Positions 50,170-58,754 of a stretch of DNA of 64,000 nt are shown one piece after another. Position numbers and translations under genes: made by a program. The notes under the pieces are model-generated. The model was not told the DNA's origin. It made no database searches and worked only from the letters and a program-made list of their open reading frames with translations. Positions within the stretch are counted from its first letter, which is position 1. Every line of letters begins with the position of its first letter. Origin of the DNA: Arthrobacter sp. PvP023 (lineage in GTDB: Bacteria > Actinomycetota > Actinomycetes > Actinomycetales > Micrococcaceae); NCBI RefSeq assembly GCF_017832975.1, contig NZ_JAFIBI010000001.1, forward strand, positions 3,596,001 to 3,660,000, read 5' to 3'.

Positions 50170-50273
50170 AGCCTATTAAGTGAAGTGTTCCTCGGCACGA
50201 GTGGTTCCTACCCGTCTTTGGTGCCGGAATCGCAAACACAAGCCCGCTGCCACTCGGCCACTACTCGAATCGG
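50170..50273 (-). promoter_or_regulatory. Conserved promoter block A (deacetylase/synthase operon)
   Basis: In plus-strand order: AGCCTATTAA (50170), CGAGTGG (50198), TACCCGTCTTTG (50209), CACTACTCGAATCGG (50259). On the minus strand AGCCTA reads TAGGCT, a TANNNT -10. The same four elements, in the same order, occur at 55110-55224 upstream of the UDP-sugar dehydrogenase operon. Confidence 0.6.
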
Positions 50274-50385
50274 AACCCGAAGCACTGAGTAAGACACCCG
50301 TGTTGCCTGGCCCGAGAGCCCCCGCGAACAGGCGGACCATGGTGAAATGGTGGTTAAGCACAGCGGATGGGGGCGCAGGACCAGG

Positions 50386-51552
50386 ATGACAGCACGAAAC
50401 ATCGGTTCCGGTCCGGGGGCCAGCGGCCCTGCCTCTGCGGCACCGCAAGATGCCAGCATGCCGCCCGCTCTCCGAACGCGTCCGCCGCATCGTCCCCGAA
50501 CAACGCTAATGGCAGTCCTTGCAATAACGACAATCTTGGCCTGCGTCATCTCATTTTGGTCGTGGCGCGCCGGCCTGGCGGCAGAGACCGCCAAACCCAC
50601 GTGGTTTGCCGGTTACGTCGATGTCACAGTGTCGCCGGAATACCATTTCGAAGAGGGAGCCACACAGGGCACCAAGGACGTCGTGCTGTCGTTCCTCGTC
50701 GCATCCCCCCAGGATTCTTGCGTAGCCAGCTGGGGCGCACTCTATGGCATCGAGGAGGCACGCGGATCTTTGGACCTGGACCGGCGGATTTCCATTCTGC
50801 GGTCGCACGGCGGAACCGTTTCAGTTTCGTTCGGCGGCGCCCGGAACAGTGAGCTGGCCACCGCATGCCAGGACGAAGCGAAACTCCGCACGGCATACCG
50901 GGACATCGTAGAGCGCTATGATCCTGCATTCATCGACTTTGACTTGGAGGGCGCCGATCTGCTTGACGAAGCAGGCGGCGAGCGGCGTGCGAAGGCTGTG
51001 GCGGCTCTCCAAGGAGACCGCAACGCATCAGGAAAAAGGCTCGCGGTGTGGCTAACCCTCCCGGCTTCGCCCCGTGGGCTGACCGACGCCGGAATCGCCG
51101 CCGTCGAGCAGATGCTCGACGGCGGCGTCCAGCTGGCAGGGATCAATATTATGACCATGAATTATGGTGCTAGCCGCAGCAGTTCCCAAGGAATGCTTGA
51201 GGCGGCATTGTCAGCCGCCCGGGCCTCTCACGACCAACTAAGCATCGTTTACCAGCGGGCAGGGATCAATCTAAGCGGGGAACAAGTCTGGAAGAAGATG
51301 GGCCTCACCCCCATGATCGGCCGCAATGACCAGCCGGGCGAAGTGTTCGGCCTGGATGCTGCCCGGGGCATGAAGGACTACGCGGTGGAGCAAGGCATCC
51401 AGCGTCTCTCCATGTGGTCGCTCAACAGGGATACCCCGTGCAGTTCCGGCGGGTCAGAAGAAACCGCCAGCTTCACCTGCAGCGGCGTGGACCAAGGCAC
51501 AGCCCGCTTCTCCGACCTGCTCGGTTCCGGCCTTGCAGGAACAGGAGGTTGA
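50386..51552 (+). CDS. Membrane-anchored GH18 (chitinase-like) glycoside hydrolase
   Basis: 388 residues from the ATG at 50386 (an ATG at 50347 is possible but has no ribosome site). A cytoplasmic proline-rich head is followed by one helix (TTLMAVLAITTILACVISFWSW), so the enzyme is probably anchored facing outward. The catalytic GH18 motif D-F-D-L-E is at 184-188 (IDFDLEGADL, glutamate 188 as acid), preceded by GGTVSVSFGGARN (the SxGG motif). INIMTMNYG near 255 and LSMWSLNRDTPC near 345 complete the barrel. It should cleave beta-1,4-linked N-acetylhexosamine polymers; within this locus it could trim the exopolysaccharide. Convergent with the second lipoprotein gene, 31 bp between stops. Confidence 0.88.
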   Translation: MTARNIGSGPGASGPASAAPQDASMPPALRTRPPHRPRTTLMAVLAITTILACVISFWSWRAGLAAETAKPTWFAGYVDVTVSPEYHFEEGATQGTKDVVLSFLVASPQDSCVASWGALYGIEEARGSLDLDRRISILRSHGGTVSVSFGGARNSELATACQDEAKLRTAYRDIVERYDPAFIDFDLEGADLLDEAGGERRAKAVAALQGDRNASGKRLAVWLTLPASPRGLTDAGIAAVEQMLDGGVQLAGINIMTMNYGASRSSSQGMLEAALSAARASHDQLSIVYQRAGINLSGEQVWKKMGLTPMIGRNDQPGEVFGLDAARGMKDYAVEQGIQRLSMWSLNRDTPCSSGGSEETASFTCSGVDQGTARFSDLLGSGLAGTGG

Positions 51553-51583
51553 CGCTGACGTCCCTTGCTTCCGAAAGCACCCG

Positions 51584-52333
51584 TTACTTCACTTGGCTGG
51601 TTGTGACCACGTCCAGCCAGGGTCCAGGCGGAACATCCTTCTGCTCCACGAATTGCCAATCGACCCTATCCGCTTCTCCATCCAAGTCGCTGAACCCGAG
51701 ACAGCCGTTGAGAGCGGGCGAAACATCCATGCCGGCACCGTTGAACTTCTTATTGACCGGCCGCGCGTCGTTCGCCCCGAAGACGTATTCCTTGTCCTGA
51801 TACTCCCCCGGCCCCGCGTCCTGGATCTGGCCGTAACATTCTTTGCCGTCCTTGCGGATCTTGACCCAGCGGTTCTTCATGTAACTGAAGGAACGGTTTG
51901 TGGCCTGGCCCTCGTACCCCTCATCGTTTGCCCATGGAATAACCGAAGCCCTCTCGCGGAAGGCCACCTCATTGTTGACGTCGTCATAAGGCAGATCTAG
52001 GTAGAATGGGTTCTCTTTGGGCTTCACGCTGCTTGGCGCGTATCCGTTCGATTCCGAACGTGCTTCGGTCTCGCAACCGTCGGACGTGAGCTGGCCATCA
52101 CAGCCGCCGTAGCTCTCCATCCACCTCGAATCATATGTAGAGAAGACCTGGCTACCATCCGCTGCATTGGGATCAAAGACTTCGCCGACCCAGAAGGTTG
52201 TGGCCACAATTTTCGTGTGCCAAGGGTACTTCCCCTGAGATCTCTCCTCAGGTGGGTTGTTGGGGGGAGTGCAGGCCACGGCAGTCGCTGCCACTATAAG
52301 CAACGATGCCGCCAGCCTGCCTACCCTGCCCAT
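51584..52333 (-). CDS. Lipoprotein with putative double-psi beta-barrel domain, paralogue B
   Basis: 249 residues. Signal LAASLLIVAATAVAC with a lipobox cysteine near residue 21, a short linker, and then the domain shared with the protein at 43792-44865 (TTFWVGEVFDPNAADGSQV, ENPFYLDLPYDDVNNEVAF, SFSYMKNRWVKI, CYGQIQDAGP, GAGMDVSPALNGCLGF, PPGPWLDVVTTS). It lacks the long Ser/Ala/Pro linker and two of the inserts of paralogue A. Third gene of the dehydrogenase-epimerase operon (33 bp behind the epimerase). Probably acts on or holds the polymer at the cell surface. Confidence 0.75.
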   Translation of the reverse strand: MGRVGRLAASLLIVAATAVACTPPNNPPEERSQGKYPWHTKIVATTFWVGEVFDPNAADGSQVFSTYDSRWMESYGGCDGQLTSDGCETEARSESNGYAPSSVKPKENPFYLDLPYDDVNNEVAFRERASVIPWANDEGYEGQATNRSFSYMKNRWVKIRKDGKECYGQIQDAGPGEYQDKEYVFGANDARPVNKKFNGAGMDVSPALNGCLGFSDLDGEADRVDWQFVEQKDVPPGPWLDVVTTSQVK

Positions 52334-52366
52334 ATTACGTCTGCTCGGAATCTGATTTGACCACTT

Positions 52367-53374
52367 CTAGTTGGCCGCCATCGTTACTTTCCACCCGCGT
52401 GGATCCGGTACTTTCAACGGCCGCTGGTCGGCTGCCACGTTCATGATGATCTGGTCGAGGGTGGTCTTCGGGTCGAAGCCCACGAGATCCCTTGCCTTAC
52501 CATTGTTCGGCACTCGGCGCCGCATGTCCTCATAACCCTCCGCATACGCCTGTTCGTAGGGCACAAGGGTGATAGGGCTTTCGCTGCCAAGCAGCTCCAC
52601 GATCCGCTGTGCAAGAGTCAGAATGGAGATTTCATAGCTACCGCCGAGGTTGTAAGCGTTACCATAGGCCGACTTCTCCTCCGAGATCCTCGTGATGGCA
52701 GGGACGATGTCTCCGACGTAGGAGAAGCAGCGCGTCTGGTGCCCGTCACCGTAAACCGTCAAAGGTTCGCCGGCCAGTGCCTGTTTGACCAGGCGCGGTA
52801 CCACCATTCCGTACCGGCCAGTCTGCCGGGGACCAACAGTATTGAATAGCCGGACAATAGCAACAGGGAGGCCGAACTGCCGCCAGTAAGCATGCGCGAA
52901 TGCCTCGTCGATGCCCTTCGCCGCGGCGTAGGTCCACCGGGATTTGAGAGCCGACCCGAGGATCCGGTCGGACTCCTCGGACAGGCTGTCCGAAGTGTTC
53001 TTTCCATAGATCTCACTAGTGGACGCCAGCAGCAGCGTGGCGCCGGATTCCAGGACCGAGTCCAGTACCACTTCTGTTCCGTGGATGTTGGTGCGCAGGC
53101 TCTCCAGCGGGTGCTCCACGATGAGATTGACTCCTACCGCGGCCGCCAGGTGGAATACCCGGTCAGCACCGGCCACCACTTTGTCCACCGCCGATCGGTC
53201 CAGTATGCTGCCCTCCACGAAATGAAAGTCCTTGTGGCCAATCACAGTCCGAAGATTTTCCAGACGGCCGGTTGAGAGGTCATCCAGCACCGTCACTTTG
53301 TCTCCGGCTGCGAGAAGATGTTCAACGAGATGGCTCCCGATGAAGCCGGCCCCGCCAGTTATTGCTGTTTTCAC
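52367..53374 (-). CDS. NAD-dependent nucleotide-sugar epimerase
   Basis: 335 residues, extended SDR. TAITGGAGFIGSHLVEHLLAAGDKVTVLDDLSTG at the start (GGxGFIG), HLAAAVGVNLIVEHP near 75, ASTSEIYG near 117, catalytic YAAAK near 150, RLFNTVGPRQTGRYGMVVPRLVKQAL near 175 and GDGHQTRCFSYVGD near 215. This is the GalE/WbpP/TviC group, acting at C4 of UDP-hexoses or UDP-hexosaminuronates, or possibly a decarboxylase relative. Directly behind the WbpA-like dehydrogenase, so a TviB-TviC type pair making an epimerised uronate is likely. Confidence 0.88.
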   Translation of the reverse strand: MKTAITGGAGFIGSHLVEHLLAAGDKVTVLDDLSTGRLENLRTVIGHKDFHFVEGSILDRSAVDKVVAGADRVFHLAAAVGVNLIVEHPLESLRTNIHGTEVVLDSVLESGATLLLASTSEIYGKNTSDSLSEESDRILGSALKSRWTYAAAKGIDEAFAHAYWRQFGLPVAIVRLFNTVGPRQTGRYGMVVPRLVKQALAGEPLTVYGDGHQTRCFSYVGDIVPAITRISEEKSAYGNAYNLGGSYEISILTLAQRIVELLGSESPITLVPYEQAYAEGYEDMRRRVPNNGKARDLVGFDPKTTLDQIIMNVAADQRPLKVPDPRGWKVTMAAN

Positions 53375-53414
53375 TGCTCCTACTTTCTGCTGAGGATCAT
53401 TACAAACGCCGGAT

Positions 53415-54848
53415 TCACAGGCGGGTGACGTTGCTGCCGGGGGCTAGACGATAGGTGGTGTCGAGGACAGCGGGTGCATCGCGCAGCCATTCGAGGTCCA
53501 TTAAGGAATGCCTCGTGTGGAGTACCACCAGATCTGCCTCCCAGGCCGAGGGATCCTCCAAGGATTCCAGTACTCCCCCCTGGCCGTCTGGAGCGGTGGG
53601 GCACCACGGATCGTGATAAGCCACGACAGCTCCGTCGGCGACCATTGCAGCGATGATTTCCAGCGCGGGAGATTCGCGAAGGTCTTCGACGTCGGGCTTG
53701 TAGGCCACGCCCAGAACTATGACACGGGCACCGGAAATACCATGGTTCCGGTCCGACAAAATGCGCCTGGCCTTTTCCACAACCTGGTGGGGCCTCCCGG
53801 CAATTCCAGCCATAGCATGCTCAATGACGGGCGCCGTGACCCTGGCTTTCCGAAGCTGCCAGAGCAGGTAATGCGGGTCACATGGAATGCAATGGCCTCC
53901 AACGCCCGGCCCTGGGGTGAACGGCATGAAGCCATAGGGCTTCGTTGAGGCCGCATCGATCACGTCCATCACCTCCATGCCCAGTTCGTGGCAAATATCC
54001 GCGAACTCGTTGGCCAGGGCGATGTTCACTGCCCGAAAAGTGTTTTCAACCAGTTTGGTCATCTCGGCCACATCTGCCGACGGCACCACGTGCACCAGCT
54101 TCGTGCTTGCCTGGAGCAGCACTGCCGCGGCCTCACCACAAGCTGGGGTTACGCCGCCCACCACCCGTGGAACGTCCTCGTGCGAGAAGGCATCCACTCC
54201 GGGGTTGATGCGCTCAGGCGAGAATGCCACGAACACGTCCCGACCTGGAATTAGGCCTTTGGCCGCCAGAGGCACTGCCAGAAGATCCCGGGTGGAACCG
54301 ACGTAGGTCGTTGAGGTCAGCATTAGCAGCTGCCCCGGCACTGCGAATTCGACAACTGATGCGCAAGCAGCCCGCAAAATGCCGAGATCCGGCACCAGGT
54401 AGGGATCCACGGGGGTGGGAACACAAACCACAACTGCCGCCGCACGAGCGAGTAGGGAAAGGTCAGTGCTGATCATGAACGACGGATCGTCCAGCGCCTT
54501 GTCTAGCCGGATCTTGTCCGAATCCAGCAGGTCTGCCTGGCGGGAACGGATCACTGACAACCTGTTCTCGGAGACATCCAGTCCCAGGACTCGCCGCCCG
54601 GAGGCGTTGATGGCAAGGGCAGTCGGCAGGCCGACGTATCCAAGCCCGACAATCGCCACGTCAAACGTGAAAGTGAGATCCTGACCATTCGGGTCGCCGG
54701 TTAGGACGGTTGGATCGACCGCCTTGACTGCCGCTTCAGCCGCTCTAGTGCCGTCTGCAGGCCACTCACGGGAATCCTCGAGCAATGGTGGAAGCGCTGC
54801 CCTGGCCTGCGGTGACTTGTGAGTTTTTAGCTTGGTGTTCGGTGTCAT
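53415..54848 (-). CDS. UDP-N-acetylhexosamine/UDP-glucose-type 6-dehydrogenase (WbpA/TviB-like)
   Basis: 477 residues from the ATG at 54848 with GGGAGGT upstream. After a variable 60-residue head: VAIVGLGYVGLPTALAINASG (NAD), VCVPTPVDPYLVPDLGIL near 145, TSTTYVGSTRDLL, FVAFSPERINPG near 210, ENTFRAVNIALANEFADICHELG near 270, and the catalytic PGPGVGGHCIPCDPHYLLWQ near 320. The GGHCIPxDP form is that of UDP-GlcNAc/ManNAc dehydrogenases; UDP-glucose dehydrogenases usually have GGxCFPKD. It oxidises C6 to a carboxylate with two NAD+. First gene of the operon with the epimerase and lipoprotein B. Confidence 0.9.
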   Translation of the reverse strand: MTPNTKLKTHKSPQARAALPPLLEDSREWPADGTRAAEAAVKAVDPTVLTGDPNGQDLTFTFDVAIVGLGYVGLPTALAINASGRRVLGLDVSENRLSVIRSRQADLLDSDKIRLDKALDDPSFMISTDLSLLARAAAVVVCVPTPVDPYLVPDLGILRAACASVVEFAVPGQLLMLTSTTYVGSTRDLLAVPLAAKGLIPGRDVFVAFSPERINPGVDAFSHEDVPRVVGGVTPACGEAAAVLLQASTKLVHVVPSADVAEMTKLVENTFRAVNIALANEFADICHELGMEVMDVIDAASTKPYGFMPFTPGPGVGGHCIPCDPHYLLWQLRKARVTAPVIEHAMAGIAGRPHQVVEKARRILSDRNHGISGARVIVLGVAYKPDVEDLRESPALEIIAAMVADGAVVAYHDPWCPTAPDGQGGVLESLEDPSAWEADLVVLHTRHSLMDLEWLRDAPAVLDTTYRLAPGSNVTRL

Positions 54849-55109
54849 GCTAAACCGACCTCCCGATATCGATGTGTCCCGTTTGTATGAAAGCCGGCGA
54901 CGAAGGGTGACAGATCCCGGTCTCAGAAGACGCTGCCCGGATCGTCGCCGGCTCGATTGAGGTTCCCGCAATCGGCGGGGTGCTGGTCGCCGTGGAGGAG
55001 TCTTCCAGGTGGATTGCCACATGAAATTCCGAAAGCCAAGTGTCAGCTGTTAGATACATCTAGAGACCCATTTCTTTCCCCAATAGTTGCCTGCGGCCCA
55101 ACAAGCTAC

Positions 55110-55224
55110 AGCGTATTAACCAACCGCATGCCGGGGCGCGAGTGGGCTCTACCCGTCTTTGCGGGTGGACCACTGGCAGGAACAAGGTGGTACGCGTCCG
55201 GCCTGCCCGCACTACTCGCATCGG
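55110..55224 (-). promoter_or_regulatory. Conserved promoter block B (UDP-sugar dehydrogenase operon)
   Basis: Plus-strand order: AGCGTATTAA (55110), CGAGTGG (55139), TACCCGTCTTTG (55150), CACTACTCGCATCGG (55210). Matches block A at 50170-50273 element by element; the only spacing change is ten extra bases, about one helical turn, before the last element. Minus-strand -10 would be TACGCT, giving a leader of about 260 nt. Confidence 0.6.
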
Positions 55225-55254
55225 TACTCGTTGGATCATCGCGAATGCCCGGGC

Positions 55255-55823
55255 ACGGTATGTCGCAGCGTTGAGCTGCCGGTGCCCTCCATGATTGGTG
55301 CGGTGATTCCCGTAGGTCATCCCTAACCCGGTAGGGATGGGACTGATCCCGGCGAGTTTCACCACGCGGCCTCGGCCCGGAGTCGTTCGAGATTTTCTCC
55401 CGTTACGATAGGGATTTCCGGAGCAGTGTCGGCACCGATGCCAAACTGCTCAAGCAGTTGCGGTGCAGTGCGGGTCACGAGCTGCACGATCATCGTTGAC
55501 AGCTCTTTCGCCTCGCTTTCCAGGTTCTGCCAGCGACAGGCTAGAGAGCGCAAGGGCGTGGGGCAGAGCGTCTTCGGGGGTGTCTAGGCTTCGTGGCCTC
55601 AACGAGGCGAAATCGCGTGCGAGCTTGATCTGCGTCAAGGTGATCCCGTAGGAACGGGTGCACTCGATACCCAAGGCGCGGATTTTTCCAAAGCCCGTCG
55701 ATCACTCGAGCAGTTGCTTGAACCCAGCTGCATCGGTCGCGATCGTGAGAGTTGCGAGGATACCCGGATCGTGTCCATCACTGCGGCGACGTGGCTGTGC
55801 TTGTGGGTATCAACGCCGATCAC
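55255..55823 (-). pseudogene. Decayed IS110-family transposase, copy 1
   Basis: Minus-strand fragments in different frames join into one IS110-type protein: VIGVDTHKHSHVAAVMDTI (N-terminal Asp motif, 55823), then after a frameshift GILATLTIATDAAGFKQLLE, GIECTRSYGITLTQ (55670), KELSTMIVQLVTRTAPQLLEQFGIGADTA (55510-55400), and LAGISPIPTGLGMT ... HGGHRQLNAATYR (55356-55250). Several frameshifts and the loss of the C-terminus make it inactive. Its truncated end abuts promoter block B. Confidence 0.8.
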
Positions 55824-56219
55824 GACGTGCTCAGAGCGGACAAATTCGATCTGTTCCCTAGTCTGCTGGCTCCTTGCCGGATGGCGCGGGTATTACGCTG
55901 GCGCCGGCGGCGGACAGGACTGGTCTCGGCGACGCTGCCAAAGTCTGCTCCACTCTCCTATCAGGTCACGCCCGGTCCGGCGGCAGCGGCTACTGCGTGC
56001 CCGACCGAAGATCGACAGATCAACGCCAAGACACCATGAGGGTCAATCGTAAGCAAGAGTCAGACCGAGCCAGCCAGCACTACCCAATCCTCGCGGGACT
56101 AAGCAGAAATAGACTGACAGTCGTAGCAGGTGCCATTGCGGGACATCGATTGAACCGCGCCTGCGCCTCCGGGAGTTTGCGCCATGAGGTGTGCTGGTAC
56201 TGGAAGCCCGGATGCTCTC
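55824..56219. other. Unassigned stretch between two dead IS110 copies
   Basis: 396 bp. Probably non-coding ends of the two elements. No frame here reads as a recognisable protein. Confidence 0.5.
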
Positions 56220-56851
56220 CTAAGTGTCAAGCAGCAGTTCGGTGGTCCCTGATGCTGGGGATGCTGTGCCGGCGGCCGGGGTGCGGATGAAGTAGACCTC
56301 GCGGGCGACGTGTCGCTTCAGGCAGCGGACGATCTCCATCTTGAACTGTCCCTCGGCGGTTTTTTCGCGATGCGGGTCTATGTTCTCGGGTCAAGTCTGA
56401 TCCGGCGGATGACCGCGAGATGCAGGGCGCGGTTGGCTTGGCGCTCGCCGCAGCGATTGAGTCGATGCCGTTGTGTCATTCCAGAGGACGCGGGCAGAGG
56501 TGAAACGCCGCAGAGCATCGCGAATGCCGCCGGCCGTCAAGAGGAGCTGTCCAGCGACTTCGATGCCGACTCCGACGCGTTCCAGGAGGCGGGGTGCGTG
56601 GGAGCCGACCATGGAGTTGATGAGTTCGTCGGTCGGCTATCTCGTCGGTGAGTTCCAGGTAGCGGCGGGCCAGGGACTTCATCGAGACCCGGTAGGCGGT
56701 GACGGGATCGGTCGCGTTTGACACGTCCGGCCGCCATGCAGCGAAGGTGCGGATTAGCTGCATCCGGGTCAGGTGGCGGAACTGGTCGCGCAGTTCAACC
56801 GGCGCGGAGGCGATCGACATCCGGGCGCTGCGGCGCTCCCGTGTCGGTGAC
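56220..56851 (-). pseudogene. IS110-family transposase, copy 2, C-terminal half (interrupted)
   Basis: Minus-strand pieces: SIASAPVELRDQFRHLTRMQ and FAAWRPD (56820-56720), SLARRYLELTDEIA, LLERVGVGIEVAGQLLLTAG (56590-56520), TQRHRLNRCGERQANRALH (56480-56420), and KTAEGQFKMEIVRCLKRHVAREVYF (56370-56290), ending in a TAG at 56222-56220. Frameshifts and an internal stop separate them. The N-terminal half continues at 58213-58510, beyond a nested insertion. Confidence 0.78.
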
Positions 56852-56890
56852 GGTCGAAAACTGAGCCATTGTGACGGCTTGGCGTCCAGT

Positions 56891-58169
56891 GGTCGTTGCA
56901 ACACCTGAGCCTTTAGGAGTTGCAATTGGGAGGGATGAAAAGACCAAGAAAGTCCCGGGGCGCCCCTCCAAAGAACGCTGCACGGGCTCACTATGATCAG
57001 CTGATGAAACAGGGAATGGGCAATTCCGAAGCGTGCCGGATCGTAGGAATCAGCCGTAATCCGGCACTCGATGGCGGCACGGCCACACGGTCATTCTGAA
57101 GTCCGGAGACATCAAGGAGTACGCTCCCATCTCCCATCAGAGGCCGGCCGTGATCTCCGCCCGCTTTCTCTCCGAGTCCGAACGCATCACGATCGCGGAC
57201 CTCCTGCATGCCCCGCGCAGCATCCGAGCCATTGCCCTGGAGCTCGGGCGTAGTCCGTCGACCGTGAGCAGGGAGATCCGCCGGAACCTGCATGAACCCT
57301 CTGGCGACTACCGTCCGCGGACAGCCCAGCGCAGTGCCGAGCGCAGACGGAGTCGTCAGCGGACCGGGAAGATCGCCGGCAACCCGGAGCTGCGGGAGTC
57401 TGTGCGCGAACACCTGAAACAACGCTGGAGCCCCCGCCAGATCAGCAACCGTCTGCGCGCTGACTTCCCGGGACAACCGGAGATGCAAATCGTGCCTGAG
57501 ACCGTCTATCAGGCCCTTTACGGCCGCGGAAGCCTGGACCTGGCCGTGGATCCGGCCGTCTCCCTTCGCAGCGGACGGACCGGTCGCCGGCCACGCCGCC
57601 GGAAGGAGCACCGGACCAGGCGCTTCCCGGACATGGTCATGATCCGGGACAGGCCTGCAGAAGTGATCGGCAGATTAGTACCAGGGCATTGGGAGGGGAC
57701 TTAATCATTGGAAAGGGCAGTCGCTCGGCCATTGCCACACTGGTCGAACGGACCACGCGCTTTATCATCCTCGTGCATCTTGCGGGGAACCGCGGTGCTG
57801 AGAATCTGCGCGATCGGTTGGCTGAATCGATGAGCCCGCTCCCGGCCCATCTGCGCCGTTCCCTGACTTGGGATCAGGGCACTGAAAATGGCTTGCCACC
57901 AGGATTTCACGCGGCAGACGCTAATCCCGGTGTACTTCTGTGACCCCGCGAGCCCCTGGCAGCGCGGCTCAAACGAGAACACCAATAGCCTGCTCCGCCA
58001 ATACTTTCCGAAAGGAACAGACCTGGGCGTCCACAGCCCCGAACACCTCACCAGGGTCGCCGCTGAACTCAATCGCAGGCCACGCGAAATCCAGGGTTGG
58101 CAGAGTCCTATAGAGCACCTGGCTAGACTGACTTCACCGGCGATAGAACCATAAACCGTTGCAACGACC
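56891..58169 (+). mobile_element. IS30-family insertion sequence (defective)
   Basis: 1279 bp, with terminal GGTCGTTGCAAC (56891-56902) and the complementary GTTGCAACGACC (58158-58169). It encloses a single transposase frame in three pieces. No obvious target duplication is visible. Confidence 0.75.
56935..58154 (+). pseudogene. IS30-family transposase with three frameshifts
   Basis: Starts at the ATG at 56935 (KNAARAHYDQLMKQGMGNSEACRIVGISR), loses frame near 57056, continues as RWRHGHTVILKSG and RSIRAIALELGRSPSTVSREIRRN (the IS30 helix-turn-helix), reaches PGHWEG and breaks at 57697 where one G of a GGGGG run is missing. [22 protein letters not shown] continues in another frame, and one extra A near 57888 (after WDQGTE) returns it to the previous frame, ending PWQRGSNENTNSLLRQYFPKGTDL ... 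SPAIEP. DDE residues are visible, but an intact protein cannot be made without frameshifting. Confidence 0.82.
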
Positions 58170-58212
58170 GCTGAACTCCGCCCGGCCACGAAATGGCTCA
58201 CTTTTCGACCAG

Positions 58213-58510
58213 CGCTGACATCCCGGGCCGCGCGGGCGAGGGTGACGCGCAGCACCCGCAAAGCTTCGACGGCGCCGTCCTTGCTTTTCGGGATGCTGTT
58301 GCGTCGACCGTGCAATGCGGCGCGGGCTGCATTTATCGCCCAGAGATCGTCTCCTTGCCTTTGCGGCGGCGGTCGGAACGGTCGGGCCGGCTTTAACGAG
58401 GCGTCGGGGTCAGACCGGCCGTACGACCCCGGTGCCCTCGACGCCGATCCGGGCCAGGTCACCGAAGTCGCCGATGCAGGCGAGCAACGCCCGCTAGCCG
58501 GTGCGTGTAG
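58213..58510 (-). pseudogene. IS110-family transposase, copy 2, N-terminal/middle part
   Basis: ALLACIGDFGDLARIGVEGTG (58500-58430) and, in a shifted frame, DDLWAINAARAALHGRRNSIPKSKDGAVEALRVLRVTLARAARD (58340-58215) match the first half of IS110-type transposases. It continues in 56220-56851 after the inserted element. Confidence 0.75.
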
Positions 58511-58639
58511 TCGGGAAGCTCCGGCGCACGCTCTCCTTGAGTCACTCCGGCAGCGAGGCGTAGCGTCTCACCAAGTAATCGCAGGGACTGACAGATCCGG
58601 GGAAAGACAACGGCTGTCGATCGGAGTGAGTTTGGCCGT

Positions 58640-58754
58640 GGGCCAGGCAATGGAACTGCTCGGCGGCCCGGGAAACCGGCCATCCGTGGTCTATGACCAG
58701 ACGTGTGAGCCGTAAACGTTGGCCTGGAGTCAAAGCGACATTAGCGTGGGACAT
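58640..58754 (-). pseudogene. IS481-type transposase N-terminal remnant
   Basis: MSHANVALTPGQRLRLTRLVIDHGWPVSRAAEQF followed in a shifted frame by SWPTAK matches the helix-turn-helix start of IS481-type transposases; nothing of the catalytic core follows. Confidence 0.65.

Larger units (their letters stand above)
49791..50385. other. Divergent region between deacetylase operon and GH18 gene
   Basis: 595 bp without a gene. It contains a structured leader (49879-49937), a further small hairpin GACCCC-CTGAA-GGGGTC (49868-49884), and the conserved promoter block at 50170-50273. Short open frames in this stretch show no coding character that I would trust. Confidence 0.6.
56852..58210. mobile_element. 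Nested element bounded by 19-bp outer inverted repeats
   Basis: GGTCGAAAACTGAGCCATT (56852-56870) and its complement with one mismatch (58192-58210). Apart from the IS30 copy inside, only 39 and 41 bp remain between the two pairs of repeats, so the outer element is either a very short non-autonomous (MITE-like) element or the stripped ends of another IS. It splits IS110 copy 2. Confidence 0.55.

Noticed and set aside
55874..56290. 138-codon plus-strand open frame in the IS region
   Set aside because: It overlaps the end of IS110 copy 2 on the other strand and shows no recognisable domain.
56935..58154. IS30 frameshifts considered as programmed translational frameshifting
   Set aside because: Three shifts at unrelated positions, one simply missing a G in a G-run and one an extra A, look like decay. 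IS30 elements do not need them.
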